Assembly: GCA_047629215.1 (NCBI GenBank)
Contig: JBLHWO010000001.1
Location: 1-64,000 of the forward strand
Direction: 5' to 3'
Length of the DNA stretch: 64,000 nt
DNA from: CANLBN01 sp047629215
GTDB taxonomy: Bacteria > Pseudomonadota > Gammaproteobacteria > Pseudomonadales > Cellvibrionaceae
Shown here: piece after piece, positions 28,502-37,106 of the stretch
Layout of the letters: every line of letters begins with the position of its first letter
How positions within the stretch are numbered: the stretch's first letter is position 1
The notes under the pieces: model-generated
Told to the model about the DNA's origin: nothing
What the model saw: only the letters and a program-made list of their open reading frames with translations
Database searches by the model: none
Position numbers and translations under genes: made by a program

Positions 28502-28890
28502 GAGACCTTTGCACGAAAGCCATTTTACTTTCATGCGGGTTTACCCCCGAGGCGGCGCCGAGGAAAAATGGTCTCAATCGGTCATTTACCTCGGTGCCGC
28601 TTGACGGTACAACACATAAACTCCCTCTTTTGGCCAGCACCTTGACCTCCACGGATTGAGGGAATACAAGTAGATTGTTTGGAGCAATCTTTGCTCATGG
28701 AGCTAGACCTTCGACCAGCAAAGCGGCCTAACTCTGTTCCTACAGATTTATCGTGCGTTTTTTACGTGACCTTTGGGGTATGCTTTTAGGCGCTCAAAAA
28801 TTGCTCCTGCATTTTGGATGTAGCCTCCTTCCATGGAGGGTAAGGCATATCCCAAGGGCATCTAGAAATTATCTTCCGTGTGAAAGTCTC
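28502..28890. mobile_element. MITE-like element, family B copy 1
   Basis: A non-coding stretch of about 390 bp between the TSUP and LysR genes, opening with GAGACCTTTGCACGAAAGCC and closing with CTTCCGTGTGAAAGTCTC, which are imperfect inverted repeats. Its left 130 bp are closely similar to the element at 36833-37083. It carries internal palindromes (CCTTCCATGGAGG near 28829). The gap continues to 29065 and should hold the promoter of the LysR gene. No clear target duplication was found for this copy. Confidence 0.65.
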
Positions 28891-29065
28891 TTTAGTTAGT
28901 AGCCAGTCTGGATGAAAATAGCGTCAGTTTAAAACATCTTTCCTGTGATTTTGCTCTTGTATTTTGATATCAACACATTGCAATTTAATTGCTATTATGT
29001 GTTTTGTGTATAACAATAATTAGATTGATTTATTAATAGAAAGCCTCTGGGAGGCAATAAATCCT

Positions 29066-29956
29066 ATGAATTTTAAACGCATAGAAGCTTTTTTTTGGGT
29101 ATCTAAATTATCGAGTTTTAGCAAAGCCGCTGAACAGCAGTGCACCACTCAACCTGCAATTTCATCGCGCATAGCAGTACTAGAAGAAGAGCTCGGGGTA
29201 AAATTATTTCAGCGAGAGGGTAATAGTAAGGTATTTCTAACACCCAAAGGGCATGAGTTAATGCCCTATGCTGAGAAACTGGTTTATTTTGCCAAGGAAT
29301 TTACGAATGCAGCCAATAATGCTGCGGCTTATTCAGGTCTGTTGAGGCTGGGAGTATCCGAAACTATTGCTCATTCATGGCTTTCTTTTTTTCTCAAACG
29401 TTTTCAAGAAAATGTGCCAGGTGTCGCAATCGAGTTAACGGTTGATGTATCGGTCACGCTAGCTAAACAGCTCACCTCTGGTACGATTGATATTGCCTTC
29501 TTAGTCGGTCCACTATCTGATCCTGTTATCGTTAATGAGCACCTTGAAACAGTTCCTTTAATTTGGGTGGCGAGTCCCAAATTAAAAATAGGGAGCGATT
29601 ACAAACCATTATCTTTTTTATCGCAGTGGCCAATTATTACTTATGCGCGTAATACGACACCGTATAATGAAATTACGCGTGAATTTGCTAAATGCTCAGA
29701 GCGTCCTGCGCGCCTATTTGCCTCTAGCTCCTTGGCAGTTTGTCGTCAGTTGGTAATCGACGGTATGGGTGTATCCGCTTTGCCAGTAGATGTAATCAAG
29801 CCTAATCTCGATAATGGCAGCATGCATATTATCAATACCCACTGGCATCCATCATCCCTTACTTTTACAGCCTCTTATCCAATGACACCACATAAACCTG
29901 AGTTGCTATCCATGATTGCGCTGGTCCAAGCAGTCATTGAAGAGCATGTTGTATAG
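29066..29956 (+). CDS. LysR family transcriptional regulator
   Basis: 296-residue regulator with the N-terminal winged helix-turn-helix (1-60; FSKAAEQQCTTQPAISSRI is the recognition region) and a C-terminal substrate-binding domain (about 90-290). It stands directly upstream of the DUF1445-TRAP-pxpABC cluster in the same orientation, 187 bp before it. It is the probable regulator of that cluster, perhaps responding to 5-oxoproline or D-glutamate; this ligand idea is inference only. Confidence 0.88.
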   Translation: MNFKRIEAFFWVSKLSSFSKAAEQQCTTQPAISSRIAVLEEELGVKLFQREGNSKVFLTPKGHELMPYAEKLVYFAKEFTNAANNAAAYSGLLRLGVSETIAHSWLSFFLKRFQENVPGVAIELTVDVSVTLAKQLTSGTIDIAFLVGPLSDPVIVNEHLETVPLIWVASPKLKIGSDYKPLSFLSQWPIITYARNTTPYNEITREFAKCSERPARLFASSSLAVCRQLVIDGMGVSALPVDVIKPNLDNGSMHIINTHWHPSSLTFTASYPMTPHKPELLSMIALVQAVIEEHVV

Positions 29957-30143
29957 ATAATTAGGCTTTTCTATAAATAAAACTTATCTAATTCTAAAAA
30001 AAATCATAATTTGAGTTTATTGACTCGTTTAAATACCATTATTCCATCGGTACCGACAATTAATAACAATAATCGAGAATAAAAATAATATATACGCCCA
30101 TAGCGGCAGTCGTTGTTAAAATTGTAGTAGGAGGTAAAGTGAT

Positions 30144-30956
30144 TTGAATAATTTAGACAGTGTCAGAGCCGATATTAGAAAAGGCTATTTCCAAAAGAAT
30201 ACCAGTGGCATTATGCCAAGCTTAGTTCAGGGCAATGTTGTTATTATGCCTAAATTGTGGGCTGATGAATTTATTGAGTTCTGTAAAAAAAACCCCACGC
30301 CATGCCCTCTGATTGGTGTTTCTCCAGAGGGAAGTCCAAGTATTGCTGAGTTAGGCGATAACTTGGATATTCGAATAGATCTGCCCGAATATAATATCTT
30401 TACAAGAGGCGAGCTGAGTGGGACTACAACAGATATTCTTAGCTACTGGCGCGATGATTCAGTTGCTATGGTACTAGGCTGCTCATTTTCATTTGAAAAT
30501 GCCTTGCAATCAGCAGGCCTTGAGATAATAAATGTCTCCAACGGCACTAATGTATCGATGTATGATACATCGATACCCACTAAATCAACCCATCACTTCA
30601 ATTGTAATATGGTGGTATCGATGCGTCCGTTCAAAGAGCATCAGATTGACGAAGTAATTCTCATCACTAGCCAATACTCTAAAGCTCATGGTGCTCCAGT
30701 TCATGTAGGCGACCCTGAGGCTATAGGCATAAAAGATATCAATAAGCCAGAATATGGCTCTCCTGTACCATTAGAAGATGATGATATTCCGGTTTTTTGG
30801 GGCTGCGGCGTCACTACGCAAGCAGCGATTAAAAATGCAAAATTACCATTAGTGATAACGCATGCACCAGGAAAAATGTTGATTACAGATTTCACCTATC
30901 CAGAATTAATGAGCCGGTCGTCATTTGCCGGTGAGCTATTACAGGTAAATTGTTAG
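30144..30956 (+). CDS. DUF1445 putative hydro-lyase / D-glutamate cyclase-like protein (YcsI family)
   Basis: 270 residues of PF07286. Family members include B. subtilis YcsI, encoded beside ycsF and kipI-kipA, and the catalytic half of animal D-glutamate cyclase, which turns D-glutamate into 5-oxo-D-proline. Conserved segments are GVSPEGSPSIAELG, VLGCSFSFENAL, and the C-terminal VFWGCGVTTQAA...ITHAPGKMLITD. The start is TTG with AGGAGG nine bases upstream; a nearby GTG runs straight into a stop. Location beside the 5-oxoprolinase genes fits conversion of D-glutamate to 5-oxoproline, but the reaction is not proven here. Confidence 0.85.
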   Translation: MNNLDSVRADIRKGYFQKNTSGIMPSLVQGNVVIMPKLWADEFIEFCKKNPTPCPLIGVSPEGSPSIAELGDNLDIRIDLPEYNIFTRGELSGTTTDILSYWRDDSVAMVLGCSFSFENALQSAGLEIINVSNGTNVSMYDTSIPTKSTHHFNCNMVVSMRPFKEHQIDEVILITSQYSKAHGAPVHVGDPEAIGIKDINKPEYGSPVPLEDDDIPVFWGCGVTTQAAIKNAKLPLVITHAPGKMLITDFTYPELMSRSSFAGELLQVNC

Positions 30957-31061
30957 TTTCATCTTCAACTCTAGTTCTAGCTCTGCATAAAGTAAAACAT
31001 GAAGTGAAAGAAGTGAAAATAGCACCAAAATAAATCAAAGACCATAAAAGAGGGTAATGCC

Positions 31062-32027
31062 ATGAAAATAAATACACTTTTATCCGCAGTATTAGGCTTA
31101 ACACTTTCAGCTCATACGTTCGCTGAAAAATGGGATATGCCAACACCTTATGGTGATGGTAATCATCCTACTCAAGTAGCGAAACAATTTGCTGATGAAG
31201 TGAGTGGAAAAGCAGGAGACAAGTTAACTATTAAAGTTCACTCCGGTGGCTCTTTAATCAAGCATCCAGAAATTCACCGCGCTGTTAAATCTCGACAAGT
31301 ACAGTTAGGTGAGGTATTTATTGGTCGCTTAGGAAACAACGATCCTATTTTTAAGTTAGACAATATTCCTTTTCTTGCAACGGATTTTGATTCAGCTGAA
31401 AAATTATATGCCGCATCAAAAGATGAAATTAGCAAGCAGTTAGATAAAGATGGCTTAATGTTGTTATACACTGTGCCTTGGCCTGCACAAGACCTATACA
31501 GTAATAAACCAGTTAACAGCCTAGCTGATTTAAAAGGCGCAAAAATGCGTGCTTATAGCCCAACAACATCACGACTAGCCGATTTAATGGGCACAACGCC
31601 GGTTAATGTTCCATTTAGCGATGTCGCTCAAGCATTCACTACGAGTGTTATCGATTCGATGATTACATCGCCAAGTACTGGCGTGAATAATCAAAGCTGG
31701 GATTATATCGCTCACTTCACTACAGTGAGCGCTTGGATCCCTAAAAATATGGTTTTCGTTAATAAGAAAGTCTTCAAAAAACTAGATAAGGAAACTCAGG
31801 ATATCGTTTTAGCCGCAGCTGCAAATGCAGAAAAAGCAGGTTGGGACTTAGGGCGTAAACTTGCAGTTGAGCATACTACTATTTTACGTGAAAATGGCAT
31901 GAATGTTTCAGCGCCTAGTGAAAAACTCCAGTCAGAACTACAGGCGATAGGTGCAACCATGATTAAAGAGTGGTTAGCCGAATCAGGTGAAACTGGATCA
32001 GCCATTATTGATCAATACAATAAATAG
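31062..32027 (+). CDS. dctP: TRAP transporter substrate-binding protein DctP
   Basis: Periplasmic solute receptor of a tripartite ATP-independent (TRAP) transporter. The 321 residues start with a signal peptide probably cut after HTFA (about residue 22). The mature protein has the DctP family pattern, including MRAYSPTTSRLADLMGTTPVNVPFSDV (Arg that normally binds the substrate carboxylate, about residue 162) and TSPSTGVNNQSWDY. Substrate is probably a carboxylic acid such as 5-oxoproline or D-glutamate, judged from the neighbours. Confidence 0.92.
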   Translation: MKINTLLSAVLGLTLSAHTFAEKWDMPTPYGDGNHPTQVAKQFADEVSGKAGDKLTIKVHSGGSLIKHPEIHRAVKSRQVQLGEVFIGRLGNNDPIFKLDNIPFLATDFDSAEKLYAASKDEISKQLDKDGLMLLYTVPWPAQDLYSNKPVNSLADLKGAKMRAYSPTTSRLADLMGTTPVNVPFSDVAQAFTTSVIDSMITSPSTGVNNQSWDYIAHFTTVSAWIPKNMVFVNKKVFKKLDKETQDIVLAAAANAEKAGWDLGRKLAVEHTTILRENGMNVSAPSEKLQSELQAIGATMIKEWLAESGETGSAIIDQYNK

Positions 32028-32158
32028 CTGGATTGTCTAGAAAGTGCGTTTATGGTGCGCTTTGTATTTGAGAAACCCCAACTGTTAAGCAAACAATACT
32101 TAATATACACCGAAGTTTTTTTGTAGTTAAATTAGGTAAGCTATAGCAGTACCTTTAC

Positions 32159-32258
32159 TATACCCCTGATGTTTGAGATTTAAGTGTTTTAACTCAGTCC
32201 GTTATTCCTGAGAAGGCGGGAATGACGAATTACTCAAATTTCAAACGCTACGGGTATA
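32159..32258. repeat. nested inverted-repeat element between dctP and dctQ
   Basis: A 100-bp element with outer arms of about 27 bp (left TATACCCCTGATGTTTGAG; right ending AAACGCTACGGGTATA). Its core palindrome at 32200-32227 is of the common CATTCCnGnnnAGGCGGGAATG type (CGTTATTCCTG...GGCGGGAATGACG). It sits in the 306-bp gap inside the TRAP operon. It may lower expression of the membrane subunits relative to the receptor; that is inference. Confidence 0.65.
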
Positions 32259-32333
32259 TCTATCTGCGTCGGTGTTTCTACTATCCAGTCTTTTGGCATT
32301 CTCTTAACCACATCGAAGATAAAAGAAAACGGT

Positions 32334-32855
32334 ATGAAAAAAATAAGAACAGTTTTTTATAACTTATCTGCATGGGGCTCGGGTCTTTGCCTTATAGCGA
32401 TGACTTCATTAATACTGGCACAAATTGTCGCACGTTTTAGCGGTGTTGTTATTCCATCATCAGAAGATTTTGCTGGCTGGTTATTATCAGCAACGATCTT
32501 TTTTGGTTTGGCATATACCTTCAATGTTGGAGGGCACATCAGAGTCACTATTTTATTGAGCCGCTTACCTGCTAAGGCTCAGAGTGTTATGGAATTTGTT
32601 AATTTATTAGTTGCCTTAGCTATAACAGCTTATTTAGCATACTACACCGCTTATACTGTTTATGAGTCTTTTGTTTATGAAGAAGTGACCGATACTTATT
32701 TAGCTGTGTCTCTCGGGTTTATTCAATTACCTATGGCGATAGGCTCATTATTTTTATTTTTGTCCGTTCTAGATAGTTTTATCACTATGCTAATGGGTGA
32801 AACGCCTAACTATATTACCCATGAAAACGAACTGGAATTGCTGTCGGAGAAGTAG
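32334..32855 (+). CDS. dctQ: TRAP transporter small membrane subunit DctQ
   Basis: 173 residues with four membrane spans typical of DctQ: about 13-30, 45-63, 82-103 and 124-148. It contains the family segment EDFAGWLLSATIFFGLAYTF. It forms the membrane complex with DctM and lies two bases before it, so translation is coupled. Confidence 0.9.
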   Translation: MKKIRTVFYNLSAWGSGLCLIAMTSLILAQIVARFSGVVIPSSEDFAGWLLSATIFFGLAYTFNVGGHIRVTILLSRLPAKAQSVMEFVNLLVALAITAYLAYYTAYTVYESFVYEEVTDTYLAVSLGFIQLPMAIGSLFLFLSVLDSFITMLMGETPNYITHENELELLSEK

Positions 32856-32857
32856 GA

Positions 32858-34165
32858 ATGGATGTTTCAATCATAGGTTTAATTTTAGTTGTGGTAATGT
32901 TGTTGATGTTAATCAGTGGCATTTGGATCTCTCTTACGCTAACAGGCTTGGCCGTCATTGGCTTAGCTTTAATTGAAAATAGCAGCATTGGTTTGTTATT
33001 GGGAACGTCATCGTGGAGTGCCACAACAGGGTGGTCTTTAACGGCCTTACCCTTATTTATATGGATGGGTGAGATATTATTTCGTACCCGTCTATCTGAA
33101 GATTTGTTTCAAGGTTTATCACCTATATTGGCAAAGTTACCGGGTAAATTATTGCATGTAAATATTTTAAGTTGCGGTATTTTTGCAGCAGTATCCGGTT
33201 CGTCTGCTGCAACGGCAGCAACGATTGGTCGCATGACCTTGCCTGAGCTATCGCGACGAGGCTATGACGATAGTATGGCGATAGGAACCTTGGCTGGTTC
33301 GGGCACATTAGGATTATTAATTCCGCCTTCGATAATATTAATTGTTTATGGTGTGGCGGCAGAGGTCTCTATCGCGCGTTTATTTTTGGCGGGTGCATTG
33401 CCGGGAATTTTATTGGTCGGTATGTTTATGTTTTATACAATTGGCTGGTCTTTATTGAAAAGAACAGCAACTCATACAGAAGACGATGTGACTTACAGCT
33501 TTAGAGAAAAAATTATAGCATTAAAAAAACTATTTCCGATTGCCTTACTTATTGGTTGTGTGTTGGGCTCTATCTATCAAGGCATTGCAACACCTACAGA
33601 AGCAGCTGCCTTTGGTGTGTTGGGGGCGCTATTATTATCAGTTATTACAGGTGGTTTCACTTTATCTGGTTTTAGCAACAGTGTATTGGGGGCGGTAAAA
33701 AGCTCTTGTATGCTGGGTTTAATTATAGTTGGAGCTCACTTCTTAAGTTTGGCAATGGGCTTTGTCGGTATTCCCAATACGCTTGCCGAATGGATAGCGG
33801 AGCAAGGCTTGTCATCAATAGAATTGATTATCTATCTCACTGTGTTTTTTGTTATCTTAGGTTGCTTTTTAGATGGTATTTCTGTTGTCGTGCTAACGAC
33901 TTCTGTTGTATTGCCTATGGTTCAGCAATCCGGTATAGACTTAATTTGGTTTGGTATATTTCTAGTGCTTGTCGTCGAGATGTCTCAAATTACCCCGCCT
34001 GTAGGTTTTAATCTGTTTGTAATTCAGTCACTGACAGGTAAAAATATCCTATACATCGCAAAAGCTGCCTTGCCGTTTTTTGCGATGATAGGTATGGCTA
34101 TTGTTATTATTACGATCTTTCCTGATGTTGCATTATATTTGCCAACATTAATGACAAAAAATTAA
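32858..34165 (+). CDS. dctM: TRAP transporter large permease subunit DctM
   Basis: 435 residues with about twelve membrane spans, the ion-driven transport subunit. Family motifs include GIFAAVSGSSAATAATIG near residue 110, LAGSGTLGLLIPPSIILIVYG near 145, and the C-terminal EMSQITPPVGFNLFVIQSLTG. Only five bases separate it from pxpA. Confidence 0.94.
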   Translation: MDVSIIGLILVVVMLLMLISGIWISLTLTGLAVIGLALIENSSIGLLLGTSSWSATTGWSLTALPLFIWMGEILFRTRLSEDLFQGLSPILAKLPGKLLHVNILSCGIFAAVSGSSAATAATIGRMTLPELSRRGYDDSMAIGTLAGSGTLGLLIPPSIILIVYGVAAEVSIARLFLAGALPGILLVGMFMFYTIGWSLLKRTATHTEDDVTYSFREKIIALKKLFPIALLIGCVLGSIYQGIATPTEAAAFGVLGALLLSVITGGFTLSGFSNSVLGAVKSSCMLGLIIVGAHFLSLAMGFVGIPNTLAEWIAEQGLSSIELIIYLTVFFVILGCFLDGISVVVLTTSVVLPMVQQSGIDLIWFGIFLVLVVEMSQITPPVGFNLFVIQSLTGKNILYIAKAALPFFAMIGMAIVIITIFPDVALYLPTLMTKN

Positions 34166-34170
34166 ACGGT

Positions 34171-34920
34171 ATGATGAAATTAAACTGTGATGTGGCCGAA
34201 GGCTTTGGGTCTTGGTCTATGGGTCCGGATAGTGATGTTATGCCATACATCGATATGGCGAATATTGCTTGTGGTTTCCATGCCTCTGATCCTTTTATTA
34301 TGGCGAAAACAGTACGCTTGGCAAAACAACAGGGCGTTAGTGTGGGGGCTCACCCAGGTTACCCCGATCTATTGGGTTTTGGTCGACGCGATATTGTTTT
34401 TTCCCACCAAGAAATTACTGAGCTATTACAATATCAAATAGGAGCACTGCAGGCGATTTGTCGAGCCCAAGGCATGGTAGTCGACTACGTTAAGCCACAT
34501 GGTGCACTCTATAATCTAATGATGCGTGATGAGCAAGTGCTCTTAACAATCATGAAGGCCGTTGCGGCGTTATCTGCAGATACTGATGCTAAAATATTAC
34601 CGTTAATGGTACTTGCGAATAATAAATCCCACGAGATTAAACAACAGGCGGAGAAAATAGGCCTTTCTATTTTACTCGAAGCGTTTTGTGACCGAGCCTA
34701 TAATGATGATGGTAGCCTTGTCCCTAGAGCGGTAGAGGGAGCTGTTCTGGATGACGCGTCAATAGAGAAACGCATTAGTGAGCTAGTTAATGAAAAAATA
34801 ATTACTACCGTATCGGGCAAAAAAATACCCATTCATGCGGATACAATTTGTTTTCACGGCGACTCTCAGCATGCTTTAAAAGCGGTTAGGAAAATCAAGT
34901 CGTTGATTCACCAAGATTAA
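34171..34920 (+). CDS. pxpA: 5-oxoprolinase subunit PxpA (LamB/YcsF family)
   Basis: Component of the ATP-dependent prokaryotic 5-oxoprolinase that opens 5-oxoproline (pyroglutamate) to glutamate. The 249 residues start with LNCDVAEGFGSWSMG and contain ANIACGFHASDP, SVGAHPGYPDLLGFGRR and VKPHGALYN, all family hallmarks. It follows dctM by five bases. A MITE-like element separates it from pxpB. Confidence 0.94.
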   Translation: MMKLNCDVAEGFGSWSMGPDSDVMPYIDMANIACGFHASDPFIMAKTVRLAKQQGVSVGAHPGYPDLLGFGRRDIVFSHQEITELLQYQIGALQAICRAQGMVVDYVKPHGALYNLMMRDEQVLLTIMKAVAALSADTDAKILPLMVLANNKSHEIKQQAEKIGLSILLEAFCDRAYNDDGSLVPRAVEGAVLDDASIEKRISELVNEKIITTVSGKKIPIHADTICFHGDSQHALKAVRKIKSLIHQD

Positions 34921-34957
34921 CCTTACTATTATTATCTTAACCCAACTTTAAGCATAA

Positions 34958-35210
34958 GGATCCTCTAATTAAGTCATGGATTATTTTTTGATGGTTAAAA
35001 CCACCGGCTTTTTCGTTGCCTACATAGATGTAGGTAATTAGCGTGAGCTGGAGCGGAAGCTATTGATGATTTCGCCAATAGCTCGCTATTGCCTTCACGA
35101 GGTAGGTAAGGTGCGCGAGGCAGGAGCCGGAAGCTTTACCTTCAATTACCGTCTCAAATCCAGCGGTTTTACCTCACCAAAAATCTAACCCAGACTTAAT
35201 CAGAGGCTCC
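34958..35210. mobile_element. MITE-like element, family C, inside the pxp operon
   Basis: A 253-bp non-coding element with about 50-bp imperfect terminal inverted repeats (GGATCCTCTAATTAAGTC at left; GACTTAATCAGAGGCTCC at right) and the flanking 4-bp duplication ATAA (34954-34957 and 35211-35214). It has an internal duplicated module around GTAGGTAA...GGAGC...GGAAGCT. A partial copy of that module occurs near 52270. Its right end is nine bases from the pxpB start codon. Confidence 0.8.
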
Positions 35211-35219
35211 ATAAAAATC

Positions 35220-35903
35220 ATGACGTTAGTCTCGTTATCTGAAAATACAATCTTAGTATTGTTTGAGCAAAAAATTGCACATGATATCTTTAATCAGGTG
35301 AAAGAAGGTGCGTATAAAGTAGAGTCGCTATTATCGGACTATATTATTGATATAATTCCTTCTTATGCTTCAATTCATATCAATTTCAATTTGACCAAGC
35401 TGACCCATACTCAATTTAAAACACTATTGGAGTCAGTGCTTAATACTAATAGCGTTTCAACAGCAGCGTTAGACAGTGAAAAAATAATTACTATTCCTGT
35501 TTACTATGGACCTGAAGTAGCGCTTGATATTGAGTTGATTGCTGCCAGAGCCAGCTTATCAATAGATGCAGTCATCGATATTCATTCAAGTACAATTTAC
35601 GATGTATACGCCATTGGCTTTGCTCCAGGCTTTGCTTATTTGGGTAACGTAGATAAACGCATCGCTATCCCACGAAAAGAAACCCCCCGTAAAAAAATTG
35701 CTAAAGGTAGTTTAGGTATAGCAGACCAACAAGCGGCAGTTTATCCGGCAGAATCACCTGGTGGCTGGCAAATTATCGGCAAAACACCTGTTGTACTCAT
35801 AGACTACAGTAGTGAACGATTAACTCAATTTGAGGTGGGTAATAAAGTTAAATTTTTACCTGTTGATCGTGAAGCCTTTATAGGGCTAGGCGGTGTGATC
35901 TAA
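35220..35903 (+). CDS. pxpB: 5-oxoprolinase subunit PxpB (KipI family)
   Basis: 227 residues of the KipI/allophanate hydrolase subunit 1 family. Conserved segments are IPVYYGPEVALD, DVYAIGFAPGFAYLG and VYPAESPGGWQIIGKTP. It acts with PxpA and PxpC in ATP-dependent cleavage of 5-oxoproline. There is no well-placed ribosome-binding site; AGAGG at 35202-35206 belongs to the adjacent MITE-like element and is 13 bases away. Its last base overlaps the pxpC start (TAATG). Confidence 0.93.
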   Translation: MTLVSLSENTILVLFEQKIAHDIFNQVKEGAYKVESLLSDYIIDIIPSYASIHINFNLTKLTHTQFKTLLESVLNTNSVSTAALDSEKIITIPVYYGPEVALDIELIAARASLSIDAVIDIHSSTIYDVYAIGFAPGFAYLGNVDKRIAIPRKETPRKKIAKGSLGIADQQAAVYPAESPGGWQIIGKTPVVLIDYSSERLTQFEVGNKVKFLPVDREAFIGLGGVI

Positions 35904-36829
35904 TGTCCCTAAGTATTTTAAATGGTGGTTTTTTAACATTAATCCAAGATTTTGGGCGTTATGGTTTACAACACAATGGCATTACTCACAGTGGTCCTTT
36001 AGATGAACATGCTTTTTTATGGGCTAATCGGTTACTGAATAATCACTATAATTCACCCCAGTTAGAAATTAGTTTTGGCGGTTTTACTGCTCGTTTCAAT
36101 AAAAAAACGATGATCGCTATCTGTGGAGCTGATTTGTCAGCAACGTTGAACGGTAAAGCTTTACCTTTATGGCAGTCATGCTATGTCAATGCGGGAGATG
36201 AAATAAGGTTTACATCACCAAAGTCAGGTTTACGCACGTATCTTGCTGTTAAAGAGGGTTTTACGGTTCCATCACAGCTAAATAGTGCAGCAACTGTCGT
36301 ACGAGAAAAGTTGGGCGGCCTTCGTCAAAGTGGCGAAAAGATGCTTGAAAAAGATGTTGTGCCCTACCAAGTATGTTCGGAGGAGATATCTCTTAACGTA
36401 CCTTATATCTATATTCCGAAATACCAAAATAAAGTTAAGCTACGCTTTATTCCTAATCGTTCAGTGTCAGGGTGTAGTTATGACGCGACTAATGATTTTA
36501 CCCAACAAGTTTTCAAAGTTACTTCACAAATAGATCGTATGGGATATCGTTTAGAGGGTAATGCGATTAGTCATGCTTCGGCAGGTATCATTTCGCAAGG
36601 CATTACGCTTGGCGCGATACAACTCCCGAAAGACGGACAACCGATCGTGTTGATGAAAGATCGTCAAACTATGGGTGGTTATCCGCAATTAGGTTGCGTC
36701 GCATATTTAGACTTGCCATTGCTGGCTCAGAGTATGCCGGGTACAGAAGTGTCTTTTGTGCCAGTAGCCATCTCAGATTTAGAGGGTGAATTGGCAGAGC
36801 ATAAACGTTTCTTTCATTTAGATTTATAG
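35903..36829 (+). CDS. pxpC: 5-oxoprolinase subunit PxpC (KipA family)
   Basis: 308 residues of the biotin-dependent carboxyltransferase/KipA family: LTLIQDFGRYGLQHNGITHSG near the start, ISFGGFTARF, TYLAVKEGF, and the C-terminal LPKDGQPIVLMKDRQTMGGYPQLG. It completes the PxpABC enzyme. The stop codon TAG overlaps the AGTAC target duplication of the following element, so the operon ends where that element inserted. Confidence 0.93.
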   Translation: MSLSILNGGFLTLIQDFGRYGLQHNGITHSGPLDEHAFLWANRLLNNHYNSPQLEISFGGFTARFNKKTMIAICGADLSATLNGKALPLWQSCYVNAGDEIRFTSPKSGLRTYLAVKEGFTVPSQLNSAATVVREKLGGLRQSGEKMLEKDVVPYQVCSEEISLNVPYIYIPKYQNKVKLRFIPNRSVSGCSYDATNDFTQQVFKVTSQIDRMGYRLEGNAISHASAGIISQGITLGAIQLPKDGQPIVLMKDRQTMGGYPQLGCVAYLDLPLLAQSMPGTEVSFVPVAISDLEGELAEHKRFFHLDL

Positions 36830-36832
36830 TAC

Positions 36833-37083
36833 GAGACCTTTGCACGAAGGCCATTTTACTCTCATGCGGGTTTACCCCTCGATTGAGCACCGAGGAAAAA
36901 CCTACTCAATCGGTCATTTACCCCGGTGCCGCTTGACGGTATAACGCATAAACTCCCTATTTCCGTACGTTTTCTACGTCACCTTGGGGTCTGCCTTGCC
37001 CTCCATGGAAGGAGGGTACGTCCAAAATGCAGGAGCAATTTTGGAGTGTCTGAAAGTAAAATCATCTTCCGCGCAAAGGTCTC
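36833..37083. mobile_element. MITE-like element, family B copy 2
   Basis: A 251-bp non-coding element with about 32-bp imperfect terminal inverted repeats (GAGACCTTTGCACGAAGGCC; right CGCGCAAAGGTCTC). It is flanked by AGTAC on both sides (36828-36832 and 37084-37088). Its left 130 bp match the element at 28502. The right half holds the CCCTCCATGGAAGGAGGG palindrome and a hairpin CCAAAAT...ATTTTGG also found near 52130. Confidence 0.8.
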
Positions 37084-37106
37084 AGTACTGTAGTGATTGT
37101 TTTTAA

